Assembly: GCF_002102395.1 (NCBI RefSeq)
Contig: NZ_LQPZ01000013.1
Location: forward strand, 62,001 to 126,000
Source of the DNA: Mycolicibacillus trivialis
GTDB taxonomy: Bacteria; Actinomycetota; Actinomycetes; Mycobacteriales; Mycobacteriaceae
Reading direction: 5' to 3'
Length of the DNA: 64,000 nucleotides
Part shown: in pieces, positions 7,363-14,987 of the stretch
Layout of the letters: each line of letters opens with the position of its first letter
Numbering within the stretch: position 1 is the stretch's first letter
Notes under the pieces: generated by a model
What the model saw: the letters and a program-made list of their open reading frames with translations, nothing else
The model's database searches: none
What the model was told of the DNA's origin: nothing
Translations under genes and position numbers: made by a program

Positions 7363-10250
7363 GACCGGACCGCCAACGGCTGGGTGCGCTCCGAGGGTGG
7401 CAGGGCGTTGTCGCCGCGGGGGTGGATGACCCGCGGCCACCAGAACCAGCGGCCCAGCAGCACTGCGATCGAGGGCATGAACAGCGACCGCACGATCAGT
7501 GTGTCGAGCAGCAACCCGATGCACACCGTCGATCCGAACTGGCCGAGCACCACCAGGTCGCTGCCCAGCATCGCGGCCATCGTGAAGGCGAACACCAGAC
7601 CGGCGGCGGTGACCACGCCGCCGGAGCCGCCGATGGCCCGGATGTAGCCGGTCTTCAGCCCGGCGTGGATCTCCTCATTGAATCGGGAGACCAACAGCAG
7701 GTTGTAGTCCGACCCGACCGCCAACAGGATGATCACCGACAGCACCGAGACCACCCAGTGGATGTTGTGGCCCAACAGGTCCTGCCAGATCAACACCGAC
7801 AGACCGAACGCCGCCGCGATCGAACTCGATGCGGTGCCGACGATCACCAGGGCGGCGACCAGGCTGCGGGTGATCAGCACCATGATCAGGAAGATCAGCG
7901 TCAGCGACGCGATCACCGCGATCATCATGTCGAACTTGGCGCCGTCGTGCATGTCCTTGAACGTTGCGGCGGTGCCGCCCAGGAAAACCTTGGCGTTGGC
8001 GAGGGAGGACTGCTTGAGCGCCTCCTGGGCGGCGAGGCGTTCGGAGTCGACCCGGGAGATGCCGGTCGGGGTGGCGGGGTCGCCGTCGTGGGTGATGAAG
8101 AACCGCGCGGACTTGCCGTCGGGAGACATGAACTGGCGCAAACCGGTCTGGAAGTCCTCGTTGTCGAACGCTTCCGGCGGCAGGTAGAAGAAGTCGTCGT
8201 TGCGGGCTTCGTCGAAGCTCTGGCCCATCATCACGGCGGTGTTGGACATGTACTCCATCTGGTCCATCATCGCGTCGAACGTGCTGTGCATCGTGAGCGT
8301 GAGGGACTTGGTGTGCTTCATGCTGGCGATCGCGGGCGGCAGGATCGCCACCATCTCCTTCTGCCAGTCGTCCATCTGGTGGATCTCGGTGGACATGTTG
8401 CCGAACTGCTCATCGAGCTTGTCGATGCCGTCGAGGGCGTCGAAGATGCTGCGCAGCGACCAGCAGATCGGGATAGCACTGCAGTGTGGTTCCCAGTAGA
8501 AGTAGTTGCGCATCGGGCGCCAGAAATCGTCGAAATCAGCGATGTGGTCGCGCATCTCGTCGGTGACGGCCACCATGTTGTCGGTGACGTCGGCCATGTC
8601 GCTGGTGGTGTTGGACAGCCCGGTGGTGATCCGCAGCATGTCCTCGAGGTAGTCGATGGTGACCTGCTGTTCGTCGGCCATCTTGAGCATGTCGGCCATC
8701 CGGTTCTTGATGAAGTCCATGTTCTGCATCATCATGTTGCCCTGCATGCCCTGCTGGAACGGGATCGAGCTGTGCTGGATCGGGATGCCCAGCGGGCGGG
8801 TGATGCTCTGGATCATCGCGATGCCGGGCAGCCGGATGATGTTCTTGGCCACCCGGTCGAGCACCAGCATGTCGGCCGGGTTGCGCATGTCGCGGTCGGC
8901 TTCGATCATCAGCATGTCGGGGTTCATCCGCGCCTGGGTGAAGTGCCGCTCGGCGGCGGTGTAACCGATGTTGGTTGGTGCGTCGTCGGGCAGGTAGTAG
9001 CGGTCGTTGTAGTTGGTCTGGTAACCGGGCAGGGCGACCATGCCGATCATCACGATGACTCCGCTGGCGGCCAGCACCGGGCCCGGCCAGCGCACCACGC
9101 TGGTGCCGACTTTGCGCCACAACCGGCTCTGGGTGCCCTTCACCTGACCCTTGTGGCGCTTCTGTTTCTGTTCGAGCAGTCCGAACCGCGCCGCCACGGT
9201 GAGCACCGCGGGGCCCAGGGTGAGCGCGACGGCGACCACCACGAGCATCCCGATCGAGACCGGGACACCCATCGTCTTGAAATAGGGCAGTCGGGTGAAA
9301 CTCAGGCAGTAGGCGGCGCCGGCGATGGTCAGGCCGGATCCCAGCACGACCGGGGTCACGCTGCGCACCGTGGTGTAGTAGGCGGTTTCGCGGTCCTCGC
9401 CGAGTATGCGGGCTTCGCGGTAGCGGCCGATCAGGAAGATGCCGTAGTCGGTGGCCGCGGCGATCGCCAGCATCGTCAAGATGTTGGTGGCGAACGTCGT
9501 CATGCCCATGACGCCGGCGTTGCCGAGCAGGGCCACGACCCCACGCGAGCAGGCCAGCCCGATCCCGGTCATGAACAGCTGGACCAGGGTGGTGACCACC
9601 GAGCGGTAGACGATCAGCAGCATGATCGTGATGGCGCCCAGGGTGGCCAGCGTGATCTTGGCCAGGCTGGCGTTGCCGATCATGTGCATGTCGGTCGACA
9701 GTGCCGTCGAGCCGACGACGTGCGCGGTCAGCCCCGGCGGCGCCTCGGTGTCGGCGATGACGTCCCGGACCGCTTCCACCGACTCGTTGGCCAGCGTGGT
9801 GCCGTTCTGGCCGGCGAGGTTGAGCTGCACGTAGGCGGCTTTGCCGTCCGAGGACTGCACCCCGGCCGCAGTCAGCCGGTCGCTCCAGAAGTCCTGGATG
9901 TGCTGGACGTGTTCGGGGTCGTCGCGCAGCTTGGCGACGATCTCGTCGTAGTACTGGTGGGCGGCGTCGCTGAGTTCGTCGTCGCCCTCGATGACGACCA
10001 TGACGGTGCTGTTGGAGTCGAACTCCTGGAAGTTGTCGCCGAGACGGGCCATCGCGATCATCGACGGGGCCTCGGTCGGCGCCATCGGCGCCGAGTGCGC
10101 CTCGCCGACCGCCTCGAGCTGCGGGACGATCGCGTTGACGATGACCGTCAGGACGAACCAGCCGATGATGATCGGGATGCAGAAGATGCGCAGCATGTGC
10201 GCGAAGAACGGACGTTTTCTGTCCGGGCCGTAGGCGCTGTGCTGGGTCAC
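7359..10250 (-). CDS. mmpL: MmpL family RND transporter
   Basis: MmpL proteins are proton-driven RND transporters that export lipids or siderophores across the mycobacterial plasma membrane. This one has 963 residues, the usual size. It shows an N-terminal helix (IFCIPIIIGWFVLTVIVNAIVP), a first porter domain, a TM block with AAATDYGIFLIGRY, a second, Met-rich porter domain (MQGNMMMQNMDFIKNRMADML) and a second TM block with VGSDYNLLLVSRF. The Asp-Tyr pairs in the two TM blocks are the proton-relay residues of the family. It resembles MmpL1/4/5 and sits where M. tuberculosis has mmpL1. The GTG start overlaps the mmpS stop. The exported substrate is not known. Confidence 0.93.
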   Translation of the reverse strand: MTQHSAYGPDRKRPFFAHMLRIFCIPIIIGWFVLTVIVNAIVPQLEAVGEAHSAPMAPTEAPSMIAMARLGDNFQEFDSNSTVMVVIEGDDELSDAAHQYYDEIVAKLRDDPEHVQHIQDFWSDRLTAAGVQSSDGKAAYVQLNLAGQNGTTLANESVEAVRDVIADTEAPPGLTAHVVGSTALSTDMHMIGNASLAKITLATLGAITIMLLIVYRSVVTTLVQLFMTGIGLACSRGVVALLGNAGVMGMTTFATNILTMLAIAAATDYGIFLIGRYREARILGEDRETAYYTTVRSVTPVVLGSGLTIAGAAYCLSFTRLPYFKTMGVPVSIGMLVVVAVALTLGPAVLTVAARFGLLEQKQKRHKGQVKGTQSRLWRKVGTSVVRWPGPVLAASGVIVMIGMVALPGYQTNYNDRYYLPDDAPTNIGYTAAERHFTQARMNPDMLMIEADRDMRNPADMLVLDRVAKNIIRLPGIAMIQSITRPLGIPIQHSSIPFQQGMQGNMMMQNMDFIKNRMADMLKMADEQQVTIDYLEDMLRITTGLSNTTSDMADVTDNMVAVTDEMRDHIADFDDFWRPMRNYFYWEPHCSAIPICWSLRSIFDALDGIDKLDEQFGNMSTEIHQMDDWQKEMVAILPPAIASMKHTKSLTLTMHSTFDAMMDQMEYMSNTAVMMGQSFDEARNDDFFYLPPEAFDNEDFQTGLRQFMSPDGKSARFFITHDGDPATPTGISRVDSERLAAQEALKQSSLANAKVFLGGTAATFKDMHDGAKFDMMIAVIASLTLIFLIMVLITRSLVAALVIVGTASSSIAAAFGLSVLIWQDLLGHNIHWVVSVLSVIILLAVGSDYNLLLVSRFNEEIHAGLKTGYIRAIGGSGGVVTAAGLVFAFTMAAMLGSDLVVLGQFGSTVCIGLLLDTLIVRSLFMPSIAVLLGRWFWWPRVIHPRGDNALPPSERTQPLAVRS

Positions 10251-10675
10251 GCGGACTTCACCACACAGAAGGTCTGGGCGTTGTTGCCCTGGGCGTACTG
10301 TTCGGCGCGGACGATGTCGTCGACGGTGACGCGGCAACCGATCTCGCTGCTGTCACCTTGCACCATGATGTTCGGGCTGACCGAGGGCAGTGTGGTGCTG
10401 AAGGTGAACGACCACGGCAGCACCGCCCCATCGATCTGATGCGTGTTGGCTTCAGCGTCCCAGTAGTTGACGCTCACCACGGTGCCCGGCGGCCCGAGCA
10501 CCTCGTAGGTGACCACCTTCGGGTTGAACTGCACGATCTCGATTCCCTGGCCGGCGTTGGCGTTGGGGTCCTCCGAGCCGAAAACGTTGTGCAGCCGGGA
10601 GACGACCAGTCCCGAAACCGACAGCACGACGATGAATACCAGCGGTATCCACAGCCGTTTGAGCACCCGGTTCAC
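10247..10675 (-). CDS. mmpS: MmpS family accessory protein
   Basis: MmpS proteins are small single-pass membrane partners of MmpL transporters with a periplasmic beta-sandwich. This 142-residue protein has the family layout: a short basic N-terminus, one TM helix (IPLVFIVVLSVSGLVVSRL), then VTYEVLGPPGTVVSVNYWD and a C-terminal CRVTVDDIVRAEQ...TFCVVKSA with the two conserved cysteines. It is the first gene of the operon: its TGA overlaps the mmpL GTG by 4 bases. A near-perfect inverted repeat lies 36 bases upstream of its ATG and may be the operator of the operon. Confidence 0.93.
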   Translation of the reverse strand: MNRVLKRLWIPLVFIVVLSVSGLVVSRLHNVFGSEDPNANAGQGIEIVQFNPKVVTYEVLGPPGTVVSVNYWDAEANTHQIDGAVLPWSFTFSTTLPSVSPNIMVQGDSSEIGCRVTVDDIVRAEQYAQGNNAQTFCVVKSA

Positions 10676-10710
10676 GATTCATCCTCTGTACACCGACGAC
10701 GACCATTTTT

Positions 10711-10727
10711 GCTTCGCTGAGCTAAGC
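10711..10727. promoter_or_regulatory. Inverted repeat upstream of mmpS (possible operator)
   Basis: GCTTCGCTGAGCTAAGC reads almost the same on both strands (14 of 17 positions). It lies in the mmpS leader 36 bases before the ATG, in locally AT-richer DNA, which suits a repressor site. It does not match the IdeR box well. Confidence 0.4.
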
Positions 10728-10785
10728 TTCGGGAACGTTACCGCACTTACGTCGAGGTTGGAAAGCCGCGGCGACGTGCCGTGGA

Positions 10786-11964
10786 TCACCGGAAAGCGGA
10801 CAGCCCGGTGAATGCCTGACCGAGGACGAGTTGGTGCATCTCCGGGGTGCCCTCGTAGGTGAGCACCGATTCCAGGTTGACCATATGGCGGATCACCGGG
10901 TACTCCAGCGAGATGCCGTTGCCGCCGAGGATGGTTCGCGCGGTACGGCAGATCTCCAGTGCTTCGCGGGTGTTGTTGAGTTTGCCGAAGCTGATCTGCG
11001 CCGGGGCGAGCCCGACGCTGTCCTTGAGCCGGCCGAGATGCAGTGCGAGCAACTGCCCCTTGTGCAGTTCGAGGGCCATGTCGGCGAGTTTGGCCTGGGT
11101 GAGCTGGAATCCACCGATCGGCCGGCCGAACTGGGTGCGGTCGCGGGCGTAGTCGCGGGCGGCGGTCCACGCCGAACGGGCCGCCCCCATCGCGCCCCAG
11201 ATGATGCCGTAGCGAGCCTCGGAGAGGCTCGACAGCGGGCCCTTGAGTCCTTCGGCGCCGGGCAGGAGCGCCTCGGCGGGCAGGCGGACCTCGTCGAGCA
11301 CCAGTTCGCTGGTGATCGAGGCGCGCAGTGAGAGTTTGTGGTGGATCGTGTTGGCGGTGAAGCCGGGGGTGTCGGTGGGGACGAGGAATCCGCGGACGCC
11401 GTCCTCGGTGGCCGCCCACACCACGGCGACGTCGGCGATGGAGCCGTTGGTGATCCACATCTTGCGGCCGGTGAGGATCCAGTCGCTACCGTCGCGGCGG
11501 GCCCGGGTGGTCATCGCGGCCGGGTCGGAGCCGACGTCGGGTTCGGTGAGCCCGAAGCACCCGATGAGCTCGCCTTTTGCCATGCCCGGCAGCCACCGCT
11601 GCTTTTGCTCTTCGGAGCCGTTGTGGTGGATGGAGAACATCGCCAGCGAGCCCTGCACGCTGACCAGTGAACGGATGCCGGAGTCGGCCGCCTCCAATTC
11701 CAGGCACGCCAACCCGTAGTGCACCGCCGAAGCGCCGCCGCAACCGTAGCCGTGCAGATGCATGCCCAGCAGGCCCAGTTCGCCGAACTGCTTGGCCAAT
11801 TCGCGGGCTCCGGGCAGATCGCCGGCTTCGAACCAGTCGGCGACATGTGGGGTGATGTGCTCCGCGCAGAACCTGCGCACCGTGTCGCGGACCGCGATCT
11901 CGTCGTCGGAGAGCGAGGCGTCGAGCGAAAGCGGATCCAGTGGATCGAAGGCGGGGGTGCTCAC
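10786..11964 (-). CDS. fadE7: Acyl-CoA dehydrogenase, glutaryl-CoA dehydrogenase-like
   Basis: This flavoenzyme of 392 residues oxidises acyl-CoA thioesters. The order of motifs is that of the acyl-CoA dehydrogenase family: HITPHVADWFE, CFGLTEPDVGSDPAAM (substrate/FAD loop), WITNGSIADVAVVWA, RDRTQFGRPIGGFQLTQ and LTYEGTPEMHQLVLGQAFTG. The Glu in YEGT (about residue 371) is where glutaryl-CoA dehydrogenases carry their catalytic base, and SVQGSLAMFSIHHNGSEEQK also fits that subgroup. The syntenic M. tuberculosis gene is fadE7. The GTG at 11964 is preceded by a strong GGAGG with 8-nt spacing; the in-frame extension upstream is low-complexity and crosses a tandem repeat. Confidence 0.92.
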   Translation of the reverse strand: MSTPAFDPLDPLSLDASLSDDEIAVRDTVRRFCAEHITPHVADWFEAGDLPGARELAKQFGELGLLGMHLHGYGCGGASAVHYGLACLELEAADSGIRSLVSVQGSLAMFSIHHNGSEEQKQRWLPGMAKGELIGCFGLTEPDVGSDPAAMTTRARRDGSDWILTGRKMWITNGSIADVAVVWAATEDGVRGFLVPTDTPGFTANTIHHKLSLRASITSELVLDEVRLPAEALLPGAEGLKGPLSSLSEARYGIIWGAMGAARSAWTAARDYARDRTQFGRPIGGFQLTQAKLADMALELHKGQLLALHLGRLKDSVGLAPAQISFGKLNNTREALEICRTARTILGGNGISLEYPVIRHMVNLESVLTYEGTPEMHQLVLGQAFTGLSAFR

Positions 11965-12030
11965 CGGCCCATCCTCCCACCGGGGGTGGATTTCATCGAG
12001 AGGCGCCGGGAGGGCGTTGTGGTCGCGGGC

Positions 12031-12090
12031 CGCCGACCCGGCGACGCAGCTGCCGACCCGGCGACGCAGCCGCCGACCCGGCGACGCGGC
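12031..12090. repeat. 20-bp tandem repeat, three units
   Basis: Three direct units of the type CGCCGACCCGGCGACGCAGC lie at 12031-12050, 12051-12070 and 12071-12090, with one change at the first base of unit 2 and one near the end of unit 3. They lie in the 243-base gap upstream of fadE7, which holds no other clear feature besides the fadE7 ribosome-binding site. Confidence 0.9.
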
Positions 12091-12207
12091 CGTCGGCTGC
12101 GCCGGCACTGTGAGGTCGCGTCCGCCTCGGAGCGACAACATCGGGTTTTGGTCCGTTTCGGGGCTGCGGAACAACCACGGGAGCCTCAGCAGCCGCATCG
12201 GCCACAG

Positions 12208-12612
12208 TTACCTCGAACTGTCGCTGAGCGGAGGGTGCCCGCCTTGCAGCGACACGCGCTGGGTCACCTCCTCGCGCAGCGCTTGCACCCGACCGTGAAT
12301 ACGGTGCTCGGTGGCGCGCGGGACCGATCCCGGGCCGTAGTGCCCGCGACTCCATTTGCGAACCCGGCCGCGGCCACGTTCCCAGCGCAGCGCGTCGGAG
12401 ATCGCCTTCGATGGCCACCCAATCGTCGTGAAGCCCTGGGCCGCAAGGGTTCCCGCCAGTTCGGCGACGGTCATCTGGCCGTGCTCGAACAGATATGTGG
12501 TCAACAGGTAGCGAAGTTCGATACCCGTGACGACCCGGCCGGTGCGGTTCTGGCGCTGCGCCTGCCGAGCTTTGATCCGGTGCAGTGTCATGCTCATGAG
12601 ACAGGTTTGCAC
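12208..12612 (-). CDS. Conserved hypothetical protein, possible winged helix
   Basis: The 134-residue protein is basic and reads TGIELRYLLTTYLFEHGQMTVAELAGTLAAQGF, then WPSKAISDALRWERGRGRVRKWSRGHY, then RVQALREE. The middle looks like a winged helix-turn-helix: an 'AELAGTLAAQGF' helix, a recognition-like 'PSKAISDALRWE' helix and a basic wing. I think relatives exist in other mycobacteria, but I cannot name a family. Start choices are GTG 12612 (GGGGG three bases before), ATG 12597 and ATG 12591; the conserved-looking part begins at MTLHRIKARQ. It may be a small DNA-binding protein. It is not clearly in an operon with fadE7. Confidence 0.55.
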   Translation of the reverse strand: MQTCLMSMTLHRIKARQAQRQNRTGRVVTGIELRYLLTTYLFEHGQMTVAELAGTLAAQGFTTIGWPSKAISDALRWERGRGRVRKWSRGHYGPGSVPRATEHRIHGRVQALREEVTQRVSLQGGHPPLSDSSR

Positions 12613-12966
12613 GCACCCCCGACACGTCGTGCCGAACCGGCTCAGACCCGGATCAGGCGGGCCCGGCTCAGGCGGACTCGATCAGGGCCGCCGCCTCGAC
12701 CGCGCGATGCGCCGGCCGTGTCGCTGATAGCCGGGCACCGTTGTCTCAGCGACGTTTTGAGCACAACGGGAGCACTGTGAAATGTGTGGTCATTGGGGTT
12801 TCTCAGGAGGGTGCTATGAGTCAGGAAACGATCATTGTGACGGTTTGTCGCTCAAAGGCGGACGCAACCGATACCGCCCTTCGTCGAGGTCTCCGGAGCG
12901 CGCACCCCCGGGGGTTTTTCGCGCCGACGCGGCGCGCGGACCGCTCGAGCGGCCGGGGTCGCGCCG
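12613..12966. other. 354-base gap with little recognisable content
   Basis: This gap holds an 8-bp inverted repeat (GTCGCTGA at 12720-12727 with TCAGCGAC at 12746-12753), an AT-richer stretch near 12770-12850 and one small ORF with a good ribosome-binding site, listed separately. Nothing else is recognisable. Confidence 0.5.
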
Positions 12967-12995
12967 CTATCCGGCCATGGTCAGTCCGCCGCTGA
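12816..12995 (+). CDS. Possible small ORF with strong ribosome-binding site
   Basis: An AGGAGGG precedes ATG 12816 by about 5 bases, and a 59-codon frame follows (MSQETIIVTVCRSKADATDT...). The first 20 codons use less extreme GC than the surroundings; the rest becomes Arg-rich and runs 29 bases into the convergent dehydrogenase gene, as a non-coding frame would. It could be the remnant of a decayed gene. No family is recognised and coding status is uncertain. Confidence 0.2.
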   Translation: MSQETIIVTVCRSKADATDTALRRGLRSAHPRGFFAPTRRADRSSGRGRAAIRPWSVRR

Positions 12996-13698
12996 CGCTG
13001 ATCACCTGGCCGGTGATGAACGATGCCGCATCGGAAGCAAAGAACAACACCGGTGCGGCCACTTCCTCGGGCCGGGCGAGACGCCGGAACGGGATCGCCT
13101 TGACCAGTGCCTCTTTGAGCTTCTCCGGCTGCGCGGCGAACAGTGGCGTGTCGGTGGGCCCGGGGCAGACGCAATTGACGGTGATCGAATGCCGGGCCAT
13201 CTCGCGGGCCAGCGACTTGGTCAATGCGATGACCCCGCCCTTGGCGCCCGCGTAGATCGTTTCGCCGGCGCTGCCGACCCGGCCGGCATCGCTGGCCAGG
13301 TTGACCACCCGCCCGCGACCGGCGGCGACCATGCCCGGCAGGAACGCACTGCACATGTGGACCGGGCCCAGGTAGTTGATCGCCACCACCTTCTCGGCGA
13401 ACTCCGCCGTCGCGTCGAGGAACGGGCGGGTTTCGTCCCAGCCGGCGGCGTTGACCAACACCGTCGGCGTCCCGAACTCCGCCTCGATGCGGTCGCGCAA
13501 CGACTCCACCGCCGACCTGCTGGCAATGTCGACGGGCGCCGCGGTGATCTGTTCGTGATCGTGAGCAGCGGTGGCCGCGGCCGCCGGTTCGTTGAGGTCG
13601 GCGGCGACCACGCGACAGCCGGCCGAAGCGAGCCCCAACGCAACGGCCCGGCCGATCCCCGAACCGGCCCCGGTGACAACCGCGAGTGCATTCTCCAT
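12967..13698 (-). CDS. SDR family oxidoreductase, BadH/FabG-like
   Basis: The 243-residue protein is a classical short-chain dehydrogenase: TGAGSGIG for cofactor binding, VNAAGWDETRPF, NLASDAGRVGSAGETIYAGAKGG (catalytic Ser, Tyr and Lys), VNCVCPGPTDTPLF and the C-terminal GQVISVSGGLTMAG. The NAAGWD and ASDAGRVGSAGE wording is typical of the 2-hydroxycyclohexanecarboxyl-CoA dehydrogenase (BadH) branch, so a hydroxyacyl-CoA substrate is likely. The ATG at 13698 follows GGAAC at a suitable distance; the 27-codon extension upstream is not conserved and lies in a G-rich repeat. It stands alone on this strand. Confidence 0.85.
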   Translation of the reverse strand: MENALAVVTGAGSGIGRAVALGLASAGCRVVAADLNEPAAAATAAHDHEQITAAPVDIASRSAVESLRDRIEAEFGTPTVLVNAAGWDETRPFLDATAEFAEKVVAINYLGPVHMCSAFLPGMVAAGRGRVVNLASDAGRVGSAGETIYAGAKGGVIALTKSLAREMARHSITVNCVCPGPTDTPLFAAQPEKLKEALVKAIPFRRLARPEEVAAPVLFFASDAASFITGQVISVSGGLTMAG

Positions 13699-13751
13699 CC
13701 GGGTTCCAGTCTCGTGGACGGTCGAGTCGGGAGCAAGAGGCAAAGAGCGGG

Positions 13752-13850
13752 GGGAGGGAGGCCACGGGCAGGGGGCCAAGTCAGGGGCAACACCAGGAGG
13801 TGCGGGCCAGGGTGTCCGGGCCAGGGGGCCAAGGGCAGGGGGCCAAGGGC
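13752..13850 (+). repeat. G-rich repeats, GGGCAGGGGGCCAAG units
   Basis: Units of the type GGGC(C)AGGGGGCCAAG occur at 13765-13780, 13817-13833 and 13833-13847, in a purine-rich tract with several runs of three to six G on the plus strand. This lies upstream of the minus-strand dehydrogenase. G-quadruplex formation is possible. Confidence 0.7.
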
Positions 13851-13888
13851 AGCCGGCCGTGGCGTCGCGGCGGCTCCGGCCACCGACC

Positions 13889-14917
13889 TCAGCCGGTTAT
13901 CTTCGCCCGGATCGGATCGATCAGCGTGGGGATCACCGAACCAGGCAGGTCGTGCCCACACGCCTGGACATCGATGACGACCGTCTCGGCCACCGCCAGG
14001 CCGCGCCGGCAGCCCCAGTCGTCGGTGCCGTCGGCGCTCAGCGACAGCGCCAGGATGCCGTCCGTATCGGTGACCTCGCCCACCCGCCACAGCGCGTCGA
14101 CCGCGTCGGGCTTGGTGACCTCACGGATGTTGATGGTGCGTCCCGAACAGGCTTGCCAGATGTCGTGCGCCGCGGCGGTCATCCGCTGTGGTGGGCCGGG
14201 ATAGGACAACACCGCCTGTTCCACGGAGTGCCGCAGCGGTCCGTCAGCAGGGTCGCGCAGGTGGGCAGTGCGCAGCGCGGTCCATCCGGTGTTGTTGTAG
14301 AACGCGGTCGTGGCGGGGTAGAACGCGCTGACGCAATCGTTGTCGACGATGTGGTCACCGTAGGGGACCGTGAGGTGGTCGGCCGGTGTGGTGTCGGTGA
14401 TCGTTGCGATCGAGAGGGCCTTCGCCACGTCATCGGGGCTCAACAGCAGCCCCGCGAGGGGACGCGCCGACGCGGTCAACGGGGCGGAGAAGTCGGCGGT
14501 GGGCGGCTCCGGGTCGCCGACGAGGGCACCGACCGCCCCCAGCAGCAAGGCCAGCACCACCAGGACCGCGCCGGTGACCGCGACCGCCGGCCACCGTCGA
14601 CGCCGCGCGGCCGGCGCAGGTCGGTCGGTCCGGTGGGCGGCGTACCAGCTGCGCTGCGCCTGCAGGTCGGCGCGAGCGCGCCGGTTGGTCCGCAACGCGA
14701 CCCAGTTCCACACCAGCAACGAGCCGATGCTCCACCACCCGGCCGTCATGCTGTGGCTCTGAGCGTCGTCGATCGCAGCCTCACACTGGGCGTAGGTGCC
14801 GGTCACCGTCCAGCGCTGGTTGTGCCAGAAGATCAGTGCCCCGGTGTGTTTCATCACCCGAACCTGAAAAACCGGCTCCGGTGCCGCAGCAGAGGGCGCC
14901 GGCGAAGGATGGGACAC
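13889..14917 (-). CDS. Membrane protein with PknH-type extracellular sensor domain
   Basis: The 342-residue product has an N-terminal region with aromatic-rich stretches (GALIFWHNQRWTV, SIGSLLVWNWVALRTNRR), one clear membrane helix (AVAVTGAVLVVLALLLGAVGAL) and a C-terminal domain of the PknH sensor type: LSPDDVAKAL, VDNDCVSAFYPA, WQACSGRTINI and WGCRRGLAVAETVVIDVQACG. Four cysteines at these spots form two disulfides in PknH. No kinase domain is attached. The GTG at 14917 follows GGGAGG; a later ATG at MKHTGAL is an alternative start. Such free sensor-domain proteins are frequent in mycobacteria and their ligands are unknown. A second one lies at 43344. Confidence 0.8.
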   Translation of the reverse strand: MSHPSPAPSAAAPEPVFQVRVMKHTGALIFWHNQRWTVTGTYAQCEAAIDDAQSHSMTAGWWSIGSLLVWNWVALRTNRRARADLQAQRSWYAAHRTDRPAPAARRRRWPAVAVTGAVLVVLALLLGAVGALVGDPEPPTADFSAPLTASARPLAGLLLSPDDVAKALSIATITDTTPADHLTVPYGDHIVDNDCVSAFYPATTAFYNNTGWTALRTAHLRDPADGPLRHSVEQAVLSYPGPPQRMTAAAHDIWQACSGRTINIREVTKPDAVDALWRVGEVTDTDGILALSLSADGTDDWGCRRGLAVAETVVIDVQACGHDLPGSVIPTLIDPIRAKITG

Positions 14918-14987
14918 ATCACCTCCCGAACGGCTGGTCCAGAAAAGCCTATGGCGAACCCGGGACGGGCCCGGACGGAAATTTCCG

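Noticed and set aside
7422..10439. A 1,005-codon open frame on the plus strand opposite mmpL/mmpS
   Set aside because: Its His/Asp/Gln/Val-rich composition is typical of the antisense frame of a high-GC gene, and the minus strand encodes an intact MmpL with all motifs.
10711..10730. IdeR-type iron box before mmpS
   Set aside because: Only a partial TTAGC match exists; the 19-bp IdeR consensus is not met, so it is reported only as an unassigned inverted repeat.
12031..12090. CRISPR-like array
   Set aside because: The 20-bp units are directly adjacent without spacers and no cas genes are present; it is a short tandem repeat.
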